Source: CBDHDJ01 sp965261645
GTDB taxonomy: Bacteria; Pseudomonadota; Alphaproteobacteria; SHVV01
DNA length: 64,000 bases
Direction: 5' to 3'
Assembly: GCA_965261645.1 (NCBI GenBank)
Contig: CBDHDJ010000004.1
Location: forward strand, 186,001 to 250,000
Positions 7,162-14,839 of the stretch are shown here, piece after piece (position 1 is the first letter of the stretch; each line of letters begins with the position of its first letter). Made by a program: the position numbers and the translations under genes. The notes beneath the pieces are model-generated. The model was not told where the DNA came from. It saw only the letters and a program-made list of their open reading frames with translations, and made no database searches.

Positions 7162-8037
7162 TCAACTGGTGCCGGCGAGGACACCGACCCCGACGATCAC
7201 CAACAGGATGCCGCCCCATTGCCGGAGTGGTATCGGTTCGCGGAGGATCAGCCAGGCGAGCAGTACGGTGACGACAGCGTAGGGCGAGCTCGCGACGGAT
7301 CCGATGGCCGCGCCTTCGCCTTGGGTGGCGATCACGAGGGCGAACACGGCGCCCACGTCGAGCAGGCCGACAACGACCAGCGCGGGCCACCAGCGCACCG
7401 GGAAACGGATCCGAGGGTGTCCGGAGAGTACCGCGCCCATGACGATCACCAGCAATATGGCGACGCCAAACACACGGACCGCGAGGATCGTTTGGAAGGG
7501 CCCATAGATCTCCGCGGCTTCACGCCCCGCGAAAATTCCGCAACTAATGACCAGCGTCGTCCCCAACGTGATCGCGACCGTGAGGGGTAGCCCGCCCGCC
7601 CCCGACGGCTCCTCCGCGGCGGCCTTGCGCCCGCTGCGTGCCACAATCCATACGCCGGACAAGGCGACGGCCATGGCCGTCCATTGGAGGGCGGAAGGAT
7701 AGATTCCGAGCAATAGCGCGCCGATGATCACGAGCACCGGGTAGCTGGCGGAGAGCGGCGCTACGACCGATACCGGGCCACGGCTCAGCGTGATGTAGAG
7801 CAGAAGCGATCCAATGGTGAACCCTGCAGCAACGCCAAGCAGCCAATGAACGCCTTCCAGCTGCCACAATAAGGGATCGCGTGTGATCACGAACCACAGC
7901 ACTATGACCACCGTACCGATCGCGAAATTGCCCAGCATGGCTGGGAGCGGGCCGATGGCGCGCCCGACAATACGCGCGACGAAGCTGCTGGCGCCGAAAG
8001 ATAGCGCCGTGATCGCGCCCCACAGAACCGGGCTCAT
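7162..8037 (-). CDS. EamA/DMT-family inner-membrane transporter
   Basis: A 291-residue drug/metabolite transporter-type permease with ten predicted membrane segments in two EamA repeats (about residues 3-133 and 150-285). The second repeat ends in the typical ASSPYAVVTVLLAWLILREP motif, in which an acidic residue follows the last but one helix. Substrates of this family include amino acids, purines and small organic compounds, and the sequence does not tell which. It stands alone on the minus strand, convergent with the preceding terminator-ended gene and 190 bases after the start of a second exporter gene's downstream region. Confidence 0.85.
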   Translation of the reverse strand: MSPVLWGAITALSFGASSFVARIVGRAIGPLPAMLGNFAIGTVVIVLWFVITRDPLLWQLEGVHWLLGVAAGFTIGSLLLYITLSRGPVSVVAPLSASYPVLVIIGALLLGIYPSALQWTAMAVALSGVWIVARSGRKAAAEEPSGAGGLPLTVAITLGTTLVISCGIFAGREAAEIYGPFQTILAVRVFGVAILLVIVMGAVLSGHPRIRFPVRWWPALVVVGLLDVGAVFALVIATQGEGAAIGSVASSPYAVVTVLLAWLILREPIPLRQWGGILLVIVGVGVLAGTS

Positions 8038-8226
8038 GGCGCAATGCTCGAGCGGCGGGAGGGCCTCGATATCGGGTGAACGAACATAGGGCGGGGCTGC
8101 TCCGCGATGGACCGGTACAAAGCTCTGATGACGCGCTGTCTCATGGTGGCGAGGAAGGCGCGGCCACCTTATGCGAGCGGTATGCCAACGGCAACGCGCG
8201 TGCGGCGGCGCATGGGCCGCACCCGG

Positions 8227-9606
8227 TCATGCGCGAGTTTGACTTGGGATTCGTCTCCTGAACGCGAGCCACACCCCGATCGCCGCCAGGCCCGCGAAGA
8301 CAACGTACGAAAGGACCATGACAGTCACAAATTCGCTCTGCCGGGTGACGATGGCATCGCTGCCGATTCGAAGCGACAGAATGACCGTGACGACGATCAT
8401 GCCCAACACCATGCCGAGCGCGCGCGTGTTTGCCGCGAGTGCGGACGCCATGCTGAGCTTATCGCGCGTGACGCTGTTCATGATGATGGCCATGTTGGGC
8501 GACGAGAAAAGCGCGAACCCCACGCCTTGTGCGGCAAGGATAACGATCATATAAGCTAGGCTTGTTTGGGCTTCGATCTGGGTTGCGAGAACGGTGCTCA
8601 CGAGCACGCAAGCGACCCCCGAGCCGGCCAGCAGATGGGGCGGATAGCGATCAGCCAAGCGGCCCGAAATTGGCGCGATGAGCGCCATCAGCGCTGGTCC
8701 CACGGCCAAGAGGAACCCGGCGGTCTCTGCGCCAAAGCCCCGCACCGCCTGCAAGTAAATACTGAACAGAAAATAGGTGCCCAGCGCTGCGGAATAGACC
8801 AAGAATTGGATCACTAGTGCAGTGGAGAATGGGAGGTTCGCGCGAATCTCGCTCAGGTTGAGCAGCGGATTCTTGGATTTCTCTGCGGTGGCGAAGAAAA
8901 CGACACCCAAGCCCAGGCCGAGGGCGATAACGCCATAACCGAGAGGGCTCTGACCAAGAATTGCACTGCCAAAAATCAGTGCCATGACCGACGCCGCGAT
9001 GACCACGCTGCCGCGCATGTCGATGGGCGCGCTCGGCCGACGCCATTGGCTTTTGAGGCTGATGTGCACCAACACGTAGGCGCCGATCAGCGGCACGAAG
9101 CTGAGGAAGTAAACCCAGCGCCAGCCGAACTGCTGCGTGATGAGACCGGCGATCAATGGACCCGCCCCAAGACCCACATAGATCGCACCGATGGAGATTC
9201 CGTAGGCCTGTCCGCGCCGATCCGGCGGCACGTAATCGGTCAAGATCGCCATCCCGGTTGCAGCCAAAAGGGCCGATCCCACGCCTTGGACGAAGCGCAG
9301 GCCGATGATGGTCGAGATCGAGGGCATGAAGCCGATGGCCAGGGCCGACACGGTGAACACCAGGAGTCCGACCTTGAAGAGCGTGTTCCTGTCGGTCGCG
9401 TCCGCAAGTTTACCGACGGGCAGCAGCAAGGCAGCGCTGGTGCCCATGAACAGCGTCTCTACCAGGCCAAGCGCAACGCCTCCCGCGCCCAATTCGGTGC
9501 CCATCGCCGGCAGCGTGACGGCCACGCCGGCGAACATGAAGGCAGACGCGAATTGTGTCAGCGCGATGATGTAGACGAGCATGGGGAAACACGCTGGCCG
9601 ATTCAC
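8227..9606 (-). CDS. MFS transporter, DHA2-like drug exporter
   Basis: A 459-residue major facilitator with 14 likely membrane segments. It carries motif A-like GKLADATDRNTLFKVG after helix 2 (about residues 65-80), LRFVQGVGSALLAATGMAIL in helix 4 and GAIYVGLGAGPLIAGLITQQ in helix 5, the antiporter motif C region. The following FGWRWVYFLSFVPL segment is characteristic of 14-helix DHA2 exporters (EmrB/QacA-like). The probable role is proton-driven export of toxic compounds. No membrane-fusion partner or regulator is adjacent, so it is not an EmrAB-type operon. Confidence 0.85.
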   Translation of the reverse strand: MNRPACFPMLVYIIALTQFASAFMFAGVAVTLPAMGTELGAGGVALGLVETLFMGTSAALLLPVGKLADATDRNTLFKVGLLVFTVSALAIGFMPSISTIIGLRFVQGVGSALLAATGMAILTDYVPPDRRGQAYGISIGAIYVGLGAGPLIAGLITQQFGWRWVYFLSFVPLIGAYVLVHISLKSQWRRPSAPIDMRGSVVIAASVMALIFGSAILGQSPLGYGVIALGLGLGVVFFATAEKSKNPLLNLSEIRANLPFSTALVIQFLVYSAALGTYFLFSIYLQAVRGFGAETAGFLLAVGPALMALIAPISGRLADRYPPHLLAGSGVACVLVSTVLATQIEAQTSLAYMIVILAAQGVGFALFSSPNMAIIMNSVTRDKLSMASALAANTRALGMVLGMIVVTVILSLRIGSDAIVTRQSEFVTVMVLSYVVFAGLAAIGVWLAFRRRIPSQTRA

Positions 9607-10020
9607 GACGGCCGATGAGGCGAGGTCCCAAGGGCTAGATTTCGTGGAACGCTATCATTGGCCATCGGTGATCGCGCCACGGCGCCAGGGCGTCTTCCGT
9701 TGCTCGCATTCACGCTTTACCACTGCGGATCACAGTTTCAATTGAACCGAGTGTCAGCCGATTGGTGGGCCAAGGCGGACCCGCCGATCGAGGCCGCCGA
9801 AGTGGTTGTGCCCGACCGGTCAAGCTCGGTAGGCGGGCACGGGGCCTGGCTCGCGCGTTTGTAAGCTCAAGAATTGCACGTTATCTTGATCCGCGCTTGA
9901 TGGGATGGTATCCGCCATCTCGACGGCGGCCGGACGATGCACCTGCGTAACCCCGTGCCGGGAAACAGCCGAAAGACCGGAACAAGCTTTTGATCGTGCA
10001 AGCTTATTCCTGCTGAACCA
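9607..10020 (+). other. Gene-free region upstream of the MFS gene and downstream of tRNA-Val
   Basis: About 410 bases lie between the MFS gene start and the tRNA. Short open frames exist, but none has a recognisable protein, RBS or codon pattern. I see no clear terminator for the tRNA and no repeat. Confidence 0.5.
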
Positions 10021-10095
10021 TGGTGGGCGCGGTTGGGTTTGAACCAACGACCCCTACGATGTCACCGTAGTGCTCTCCCGCTGAGCTACGCGCCC
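10021..10095 (-). tRNA. tRNA-Val (anticodon GAC)
   Basis: The minus strand folds into a complete cloverleaf of 75 nt. The acceptor stem is GGGCGCG / CGCGCCC with discriminator A and an encoded CCA (10021-10023). The D arm is AGCTCAGCGGGAGAGC. The anticodon stem is CTACG/CGTAG with loop GTGACAT, so the anticodon is GAC. The T arm contains GGTTCAAACC. It decodes GUC and GUU. Confidence 0.96.
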
Positions 10096-10371
10096 ATGAT
10101 GGGTGGGAATCTAAGAAATCTGCGGCTTTACGTCAATTTGGTTCGCGCCATTTCGCGCCTTTTCCATTCACCTTTGGTTCTAAAGTGCCATGCTGAGCAC
10201 GGCAAAACCCGGCAAAATCTCGGCAGCGTGATCGCCCACGCGCCGGGGTTTGCAAAAGATTCTCAGCCGTGGTGCGCCGTGATACACTCCCCTAACCTGC
10301 AAGCGTCGGCGGCGGCTTGATTTGCGGACCGTTACGCCAATTTAACGGAGAGAAGGGTTAACTCAACGACG

Positions 10372-11289
10372 ATGCCCAGAAAAGCGACCCAGGCGCGCCT
10401 CGTCAAAGGGCGGGCGGGCGATCTCATCGAGGTGCGGGCGCCGGCCGACCAGACGCTGCCCTTCGTCTACTCCTCGCCGCACAGCGGTACCGCGTATGCG
10501 CAGGACTTCCTCGCGGCCTCGCCGCTGGATCTGGGGGCGCTGCGCCAGTCCGAGGATGCGTTCGTCGATGAGCTGTTCGCCGCCGCACCGGCGCTCGGCG
10601 CGCCGCTGCTTTGCGCCCATTTCCCACGCGTCTACGTCGATCCCAACCGCGAGCCCTACGAGCTCGATCCGCACATGTTCGATGGCGCGCTGCCGGCCTA
10701 CGCCAACACTTCCTCGGCGCGGGTCTCGGGCGGTCTTGGCACCATCGCCCGGGTGGTGAGCACGGGCGCCGAGATCTACCGCGACAAGCTGCCCGTCGAC
10801 GAGGCCAAGAAGCGCATCGATCTGTTCTATGCGCCCTACCACAAGACGCTGAAGGCGCTGCTCGCCGCAACCAAGGACCGGTTCGGCTACGCCGTGCTGA
10901 TCGACTGCCACTCGATGCCCTCGGTCGCCGGACCGCTGGACCAGGATATCGGCCACGAGCGGGCTGATATCGTGCTCGGCGACCGCTACGGCAAGAGCTG
11001 CTCGCCCGCCTTGACCGAGACCGCGCACCAGGCGCTCGGCGCCGAGGGCTACAACGTGTTCCGCAACAATCCCTATGCCGGCGGCTTCATCACCCACAAT
11101 TACGGGCGGCCCGACACCGGCATTCACGCCCTGCAGATCGAAATCAACCGGGCCGTCTACATGGACGAAACGGCGATCGAGCGCAAACCGGAGATGGCCA
11201 ACGTCAAGGAGCATTTGGCCGCGCTCGTGCGCGCGCTCGGCGCGATCGAGCCGGCGCATTTCGCGCCCGCGGAGGTCGCCGGCGCCTGA
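10372..11289 (+). CDS. N-formylglutamate amidohydrolase-family protein
   Basis: A 305-residue PF05013-family hydrolase that cleaves N-formyl-L-glutamate or related N-acyl amino acids, a zinc-dependent reaction. Visible conserved blocks are PFVYSSPHSGTAY (about 25-37, metal-binding His), ESD-like QSEDAFVDELF, HFPRVYVDPNREPYELD (about 84-100), LIDCHSMPS (about 180-188), and IHALQIEINRAVYMDE (about 250-266). Length and blocks are complete. The RBS-like GGAGAGAAGGG precedes the ATG. There are no histidine-utilisation genes nearby, so the symbol hutG is not given; the true substrate may differ. It is convergent with the candidate small RNA downstream. Confidence 0.85.
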   Translation: MPRKATQARLVKGRAGDLIEVRAPADQTLPFVYSSPHSGTAYAQDFLAASPLDLGALRQSEDAFVDELFAAAPALGAPLLCAHFPRVYVDPNREPYELDPHMFDGALPAYANTSSARVSGGLGTIARVVSTGAEIYRDKLPVDEAKKRIDLFYAPYHKTLKALLAATKDRFGYAVLIDCHSMPSVAGPLDQDIGHERADIVLGDRYGKSCSPALTETAHQALGAEGYNVFRNNPYAGGFITHNYGRPDTGIHALQIEINRAVYMDETAIERKPEMANVKEHLAALVRALGAIEPAHFAPAEVAGA

Positions 11290-11330
11290 GAGCACCGCTC
11301 AACCGGGCACGGCGCCCGGAACGAAGCCAA

Positions 11331-11424
11331 GGAAAAGGGCCCCGCCCGCCGAAACGGGCAGGGCCCAAGTTCAGGGAGGAAAAACCCACAAGGGGTTTTG
11401 GCCCCGCGGTGGACGACCGCGGGT
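11331..11424 (-). ncRNA. Candidate trans-acting small RNA with CCUCCC motif
   Basis: Predicted transcript of about 94 nt on the minus strand, between two plus-strand genes. Stem-loop 1 has a perfect 8-bp stem, CCCGCGGT/ACCGCGGG (11423-11403). Stem-loop 2 is AAAACCC/GGGTTTT (11399-11381). An unpaired CCTCCC follows (11379-11374) and could pair with Shine-Dalgarno sequences. The 3' end is a 12-bp terminator stem (11366-11337) followed by TTTT (11336-11333). In the minus-strand RNA the only irregular pair in that stem is a G-U wobble, whereas plus-strand RNA would have a C-A mismatch, so the minus direction fits better. A good promoter precedes it. C-rich anti-SD small RNAs are known in alphaproteobacteria; I cannot assign this one to a named family. 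Confidence 0.7.
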
Positions 11425-11431
11425 AACACGC

Positions 11432-11460
11432 TATATAGCATTGCGGCGTCGCAATTGCAA
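11432..11460 (-). promoter_or_regulatory. Housekeeping-type promoter of the candidate small RNA
   Basis: On the minus strand, -35 TTGCAA (11460-11455), an exact 17-base spacer, then -10 TATATA (11437-11432). The expected transcription start is about 11424-11425, immediately before stem-loop 1. Confidence 0.7.
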
Positions 11461-11675
11461 TGGTTAATGAAAGTTTTTTTCATCTTTTTCAGAAGTTTAT
11501 GTCATCTTTCGAATGGATCGTCATAAGTAGGTTTCCTTAGCACCAAGGCCAACACCAAATTTCCGCTTTCCGTTTGGCCTGTTCTCCGGCCGCGGCTTAA
11601 TTCGCGCGCCGGTCCGATCCGGCTTGGCACGGGCATTGCTCGCACTGCGATGAGACACGTGGGAGAGCATCGATC

Positions 11676-12316
11676 GTGAATGTGAATGTTCGAGGCCTGG
11701 CCGTTTTCACCGCCTGCGTGGCGGTCATCAGCGGGGCATGGCTGGCCGCCCCGAGCGCGGCCACGGCCGACCGCTGCGCACCGGCCATCGCCGCCGGAGC
11801 AGGCGCACGCCATACCCTCCCAGCTCCTGCGCGCGGTGGCGCTCGCCGAATCAGGCCGCTGGGATGCTACGCGCCGCCGCTCCATTGCCTGGCCCTGGAC
11901 CGTGACGGCCGGCGGCCAAGCGGCCTATTTCGCGGACAAGCAGGCGGCCGTTACGGAAGTGAAACGGTTACGCGCCGCGAAAGGTGGAGAGCATCGATGT
12001 CGGCTGCATGCAGGTCAACCTGGCCTTCCACCCCGATGCCTTCGATGATCTCGATGCGGCGTTCGAGCCTGCGAGCAACGTGGCCTACGCGGCGATATTT
12101 CTCACCCGCCTCTATGACGGGACCCGCTCGTGGAGCCGGGCGGTGGCGTTCTATCATTCGACCACGCCCAAGCTCGGCCAGGCCTACCGCAACCGGGTTT
12201 TCCGCCTGTGGGGCGCGGAGCGCCGCCGCGCCGCGGAGGAGCAAAGGTTGAGCTTCATCGCCGCCCGCAAACAGGCGTTGGCCGAGCGCCGCGCTAAACA
12301 CGGGAAAGCGGAATAA
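11676..12316 (+). pseudogene. Lytic transglycosylase (SLT domain) gene with two frameshifts
   Basis: Periplasmic peptidoglycan lytic transglycosylase-type protein, about 210 residues if repaired. A GTG start at 11676 follows GGGAGAG. The signal peptide VNVNVRGLAVFTACVAVISG leads to ATADRCAPAIAA. One extra G at 11796-11797 shifts the frame; deleting it continues into EQAHAIPSQLLRAVALAESG, which holds the catalytic Glu motif ES. A second extra base in the AAA at 11980-11982 shifts it again; deleting it gives VESIDVGCMQVNLAFHPDAF, which holds the GxMQxN motif, and then RAVAFYHSTTPKLGQAYRNR. All SLT motifs are present across three frames. Either it is a decaying gene or the sequence has two homopolymer errors. 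An IS630 element starts directly after its stop. Confidence 0.8.
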
Positions 12317-13477
12317 TACCAACGGCACTAATTATTGACCTGAAATCGCCCAATCTCTCATTCCGATGGACATGATCGTCTCGGGCTGGTCGATTAGTTT
12401 GTTCCAGGCTTGGCAACCGGCCTCGATGATGGCGTCGTAATCTTCGAAGACGCGGTTAGAGAGCCAATTCTGGCGGAGGTATTGCCAGATGTTCTCGACC
12501 GGGTTCAGCTCGGGCGAGCGCGATGGCAGCAGGATGATGGTGAGGTTCTTGGGGACCTTGAGCTGGTCGGTGCTGTGCCACCCGGCGCGGTCCATCAGGA
12601 CGACGCCATGGGCCTTGGCGGCGACGTTGCAGCTGATCTCGTCGAGATGCATCTGCATGGCGGCTGTGTTGGCGAAGGGGAGCATGAGAGCGGCACCCTT
12701 GGCTCCCATGGGACAGATTGCGCCAAAGAGGTAGGCGTTCGTGTAGCGCTGATCGGCGGGCAGGCGTGGCCTTGTTCCCTTCTTCGCCCAAATGCGCACA
12801 CGCCCGTTCTTCTGTCCCAGCCTGGCCTCGTCTTGGAACCAGATCTCGACCCGCTTGGTCTTGGGCAGACCGGCTAGGTGGGCAGCGAGCGTGCGGGGGA
12901 AGTTTTTTTGAACGCCTCGATCACCCGCTGGTCCTGCTTGGGGTGCTGCGGCCGGGCGCTGATGTGGGAGAAGGACAGCGCGACGAGAAGGTCGGAGATC
13001 GCCCGCTCGCTATAGATCACGCCAAAGCGTTCTTCGATCACCCGTTTCAGGTCAACCCGCCGCCAGCGAACCACACCGTCAATCTTTGGATCGGGGCCCG
13101 TTTCGACGATCACCGACAGTTCGCCCATCTGCTCGTCGGTCAAGAGCCGGGGGCGGCCCGCACCGGGACGGTTCTTCAAGCCGTCTGCCCCTTCATCGTT
13201 GAAGCGGTGCGCCCAGTCTCTCAGCGTCTGGCGATCCATGCCGCCGACCTTAGCGGCTTCCGCTCGTCTCATGCCGTCGTAAACCGCCGCCAAGGCCAAA
13301 AGCCGGCGAACTTGGCGGGGATCGCGACTGTGCTTGGCCAAACACCGGAGCTTAATGCTGTCGTAGTCGTCCCGAAGAGCAATGCATACTGACATGGCGA
13401 ATCTCCTTCGCCAGCCTTGAATCACATCCAGCCCAAAAAGGGAATCCCTTGCGAGTCAGAATTTTGCGCCGTTGGTA
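12317..13477 (-). mobile_element. IS630-family element (about 1.16 kb)
   Basis: The ends carry inverted repeats TACCAACGGC (12317-12326) and GCCGTTGGTA (13468-13477). The TA dinucleotides at both edges fit the TA target duplication made by IS630/Tc1-mariner elements. It carries one transposase in two overlapping frames. Confidence 0.8.
12332..13425 (-). CDS. IS630-family transposase, split by a -1 frame change
   Basis: Tc1/mariner-like DDE transposase. The first frame (13425 or, better, ATG 13395, to 12874) carries the paired helix-turn-helix part: RRAEAAKVGGMDRQTLRDWA, then GRPRLLTDEQ and GVRW-like DGVVRWRRVDL. The second frame (to 12332) carries the catalytic domain: EIWFQDEARLGQ, VVLMDRAGWHST, and SPELNPVENIWQYLRQN. 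The frames join at seven A residues (12909-12903 on the minus strand): a -1 slip there yields FKKNFPRTLAAHLAGLPKTK and one complete protein of about 354-364 residues. Programmed -1 slippage at A7 is known for some IS630 elements; a one-base deletion is the alternative. Confidence 0.85.
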
Positions 13478-13601
13478 TAAGGGGCTGAACGCCCTCGCAC
13501 CTGATTGCGGACATGTGTGAGCAGTGGGGCGCAACGATCGATGCGCGCCAATCAGGTGCTTGAACTTGAGGTCTTGAAGCGGCTTTCCGTGACAGCCGGT
13601 A

Positions 13602-14714
13602 CTAAGGCGCGGCGGCGAAGTCGCGCAACCGGACGGGCTGGCGCTTGGCGCCCCAGTCGCCGGGCGGGCCGTCGAACACACCGGGGATCCGGGTGCCGCA
13701 GGTCCGGCATCGACCCTCGTCGGTGAGGTGCCAATCCGACAACACATACCAATCGCGGCCGATCAGCTTGTCGCCGCAGCCGGGGCAGTAGGTGCTGCTG
13801 CCCTGCTCGTCATGGACGTTGCCGACATAGACGTAATGGAGCCCGGCATCGCGCGCGATGGCCTGGGCCCGCATCAGCGTGGCGTGCGGCGTGCGCGGCT
13901 TGTCCATCATCTTGAAATCGGGGTGAAAGGCGGTGAAGTGAAGCGGCACGTCGGGCCCGAGGTTGGTCATGAACCACTGGCTCAACGCGGCGAGCTCCGC
14001 GTCTGAATCGTTTTCGCCGGGGATCAGCAGCGTCGTCACCTCGAACCAGACGTCGGTTTCGCGCTTGAGGTAGACCAGCGTTTCGAGCACCGGCGCGAGG
14101 TGGGCGCTGCACAGGCTGTGATAGAAATCCTCGGTGAAGCCCTTGAGGTCGACGTTGGCGGCGTCCATGTGGGCGTAGAACTCGGCGCGCGGCTCGGGGC
14201 AGATGTAGCCGGCAGTCACGGCCACCGTCTTGATGCCGCGCTCGCGGCACGCCTGCGCCACGTCGACGGCATATTCGAGAAAGATCACCGGATCGTTGTA
14301 GGTGAAGGCGACCGAGCGGCAGCCCAGCTTTTCCGCGGCGTTGGCCAGTGCCTCGGGCGAGGCGGCATCGGCCAGCGTGTCGATCTCGCGCGACTTCGAG
14401 ATATCCCAGTTCTGGCAGAACTTGCAGGTCAGATTGCACCCCGCCGTGCCGAAGGAGAGCACCGGCGTGCCCGGCAGAAAATGATTGAGCGGCTTCTTCT
14501 CGATCGGATCGACGCAGAACCCGCTCGAGCGGCCGTAGCTCGTGAGCACCATGCCCTCCGCCTCGGCGGCGCGGACGAAACAGAGCCCACGCTGGCCCTC
14601 GCGGAGCTTGCAAAATCGCGGACACACATCGCACTGCACACGCCCATCGTCGAGCCGATGCCAGTAGCGGCCCGGCACGGTGCTGTTCGGCAAATGGTCG
14701 GTCTCGATCGACAT
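13602..14714 (-). CDS. amrS: AmmeMemoRadiSam system radical SAM enzyme
   Basis: A 370-residue radical SAM protein of the AmrS family (pyruvate formate-lyase-activase-like). The N-terminus has a zinc-type cysteine set (C28, C31, C35, C45). The [4Fe-4S]/SAM motif CxxxCxxC is at residues 93-100 (CNLTCKFC), preceded by PGTPVLSFGTAG. Later come TYNDPVIFLEY, NVDLKGFTEDFY and a C-terminal pair of CxxC motifs (CPGCG, CRTCG). The three-domain cassette AMMECR1-Memo-radical SAM is widely conserved, but its reaction was long undefined. Here the gene is divergent from a Memo-AMMECR1 fusion with 125 bases between the starts, so both may share a control region, which contains an AT-rich palindrome CTATATATATAG. 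Confidence 0.9.
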   Translation of the reverse strand: MSIETDHLPNSTVPGRYWHRLDDGRVQCDVCPRFCKLREGQRGLCFVRAAEAEGMVLTSYGRSSGFCVDPIEKKPLNHFLPGTPVLSFGTAGCNLTCKFCQNWDISKSREIDTLADAASPEALANAAEKLGCRSVAFTYNDPVIFLEYAVDVAQACRERGIKTVAVTAGYICPEPRAEFYAHMDAANVDLKGFTEDFYHSLCSAHLAPVLETLVYLKRETDVWFEVTTLLIPGENDSDAELAALSQWFMTNLGPDVPLHFTAFHPDFKMMDKPRTPHATLMRAQAIARDAGLHYVYVGNVHDEQGSSTYCPGCGDKLIGRDWYVLSDWHLTDEGRCRTCGTRIPGVFDGPPGDWGAKRQPVRLRDFAAAP

Positions 14715-14839
14715 GGATTCCCAGGATGGCGATTCACCCGCGCCTATATATATAGGATCAGAGCATTCGCAGTGCGAAGCGCCCGATCATGTTTTGCCTC
14801 GCCCTGTGAACACAGCGGGGAGGGTGGGAACAACGAGCG

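Noticed and set aside
6977..7390. Minus-strand Arg-rich open frame overlapping the DMT gene end
   Set aside because: Composition is that of a GC-rich shadow frame, and the DMT transporter frame explains most of the region.
14743..14754. CTATATATATAG palindrome between amrS and the Memo-AMMECR1 gene as a regulator site or shared -10
   Set aside because: It is AT-rich and suggestive, but no matching -35 was found on either strand, so it is mentioned only as context.
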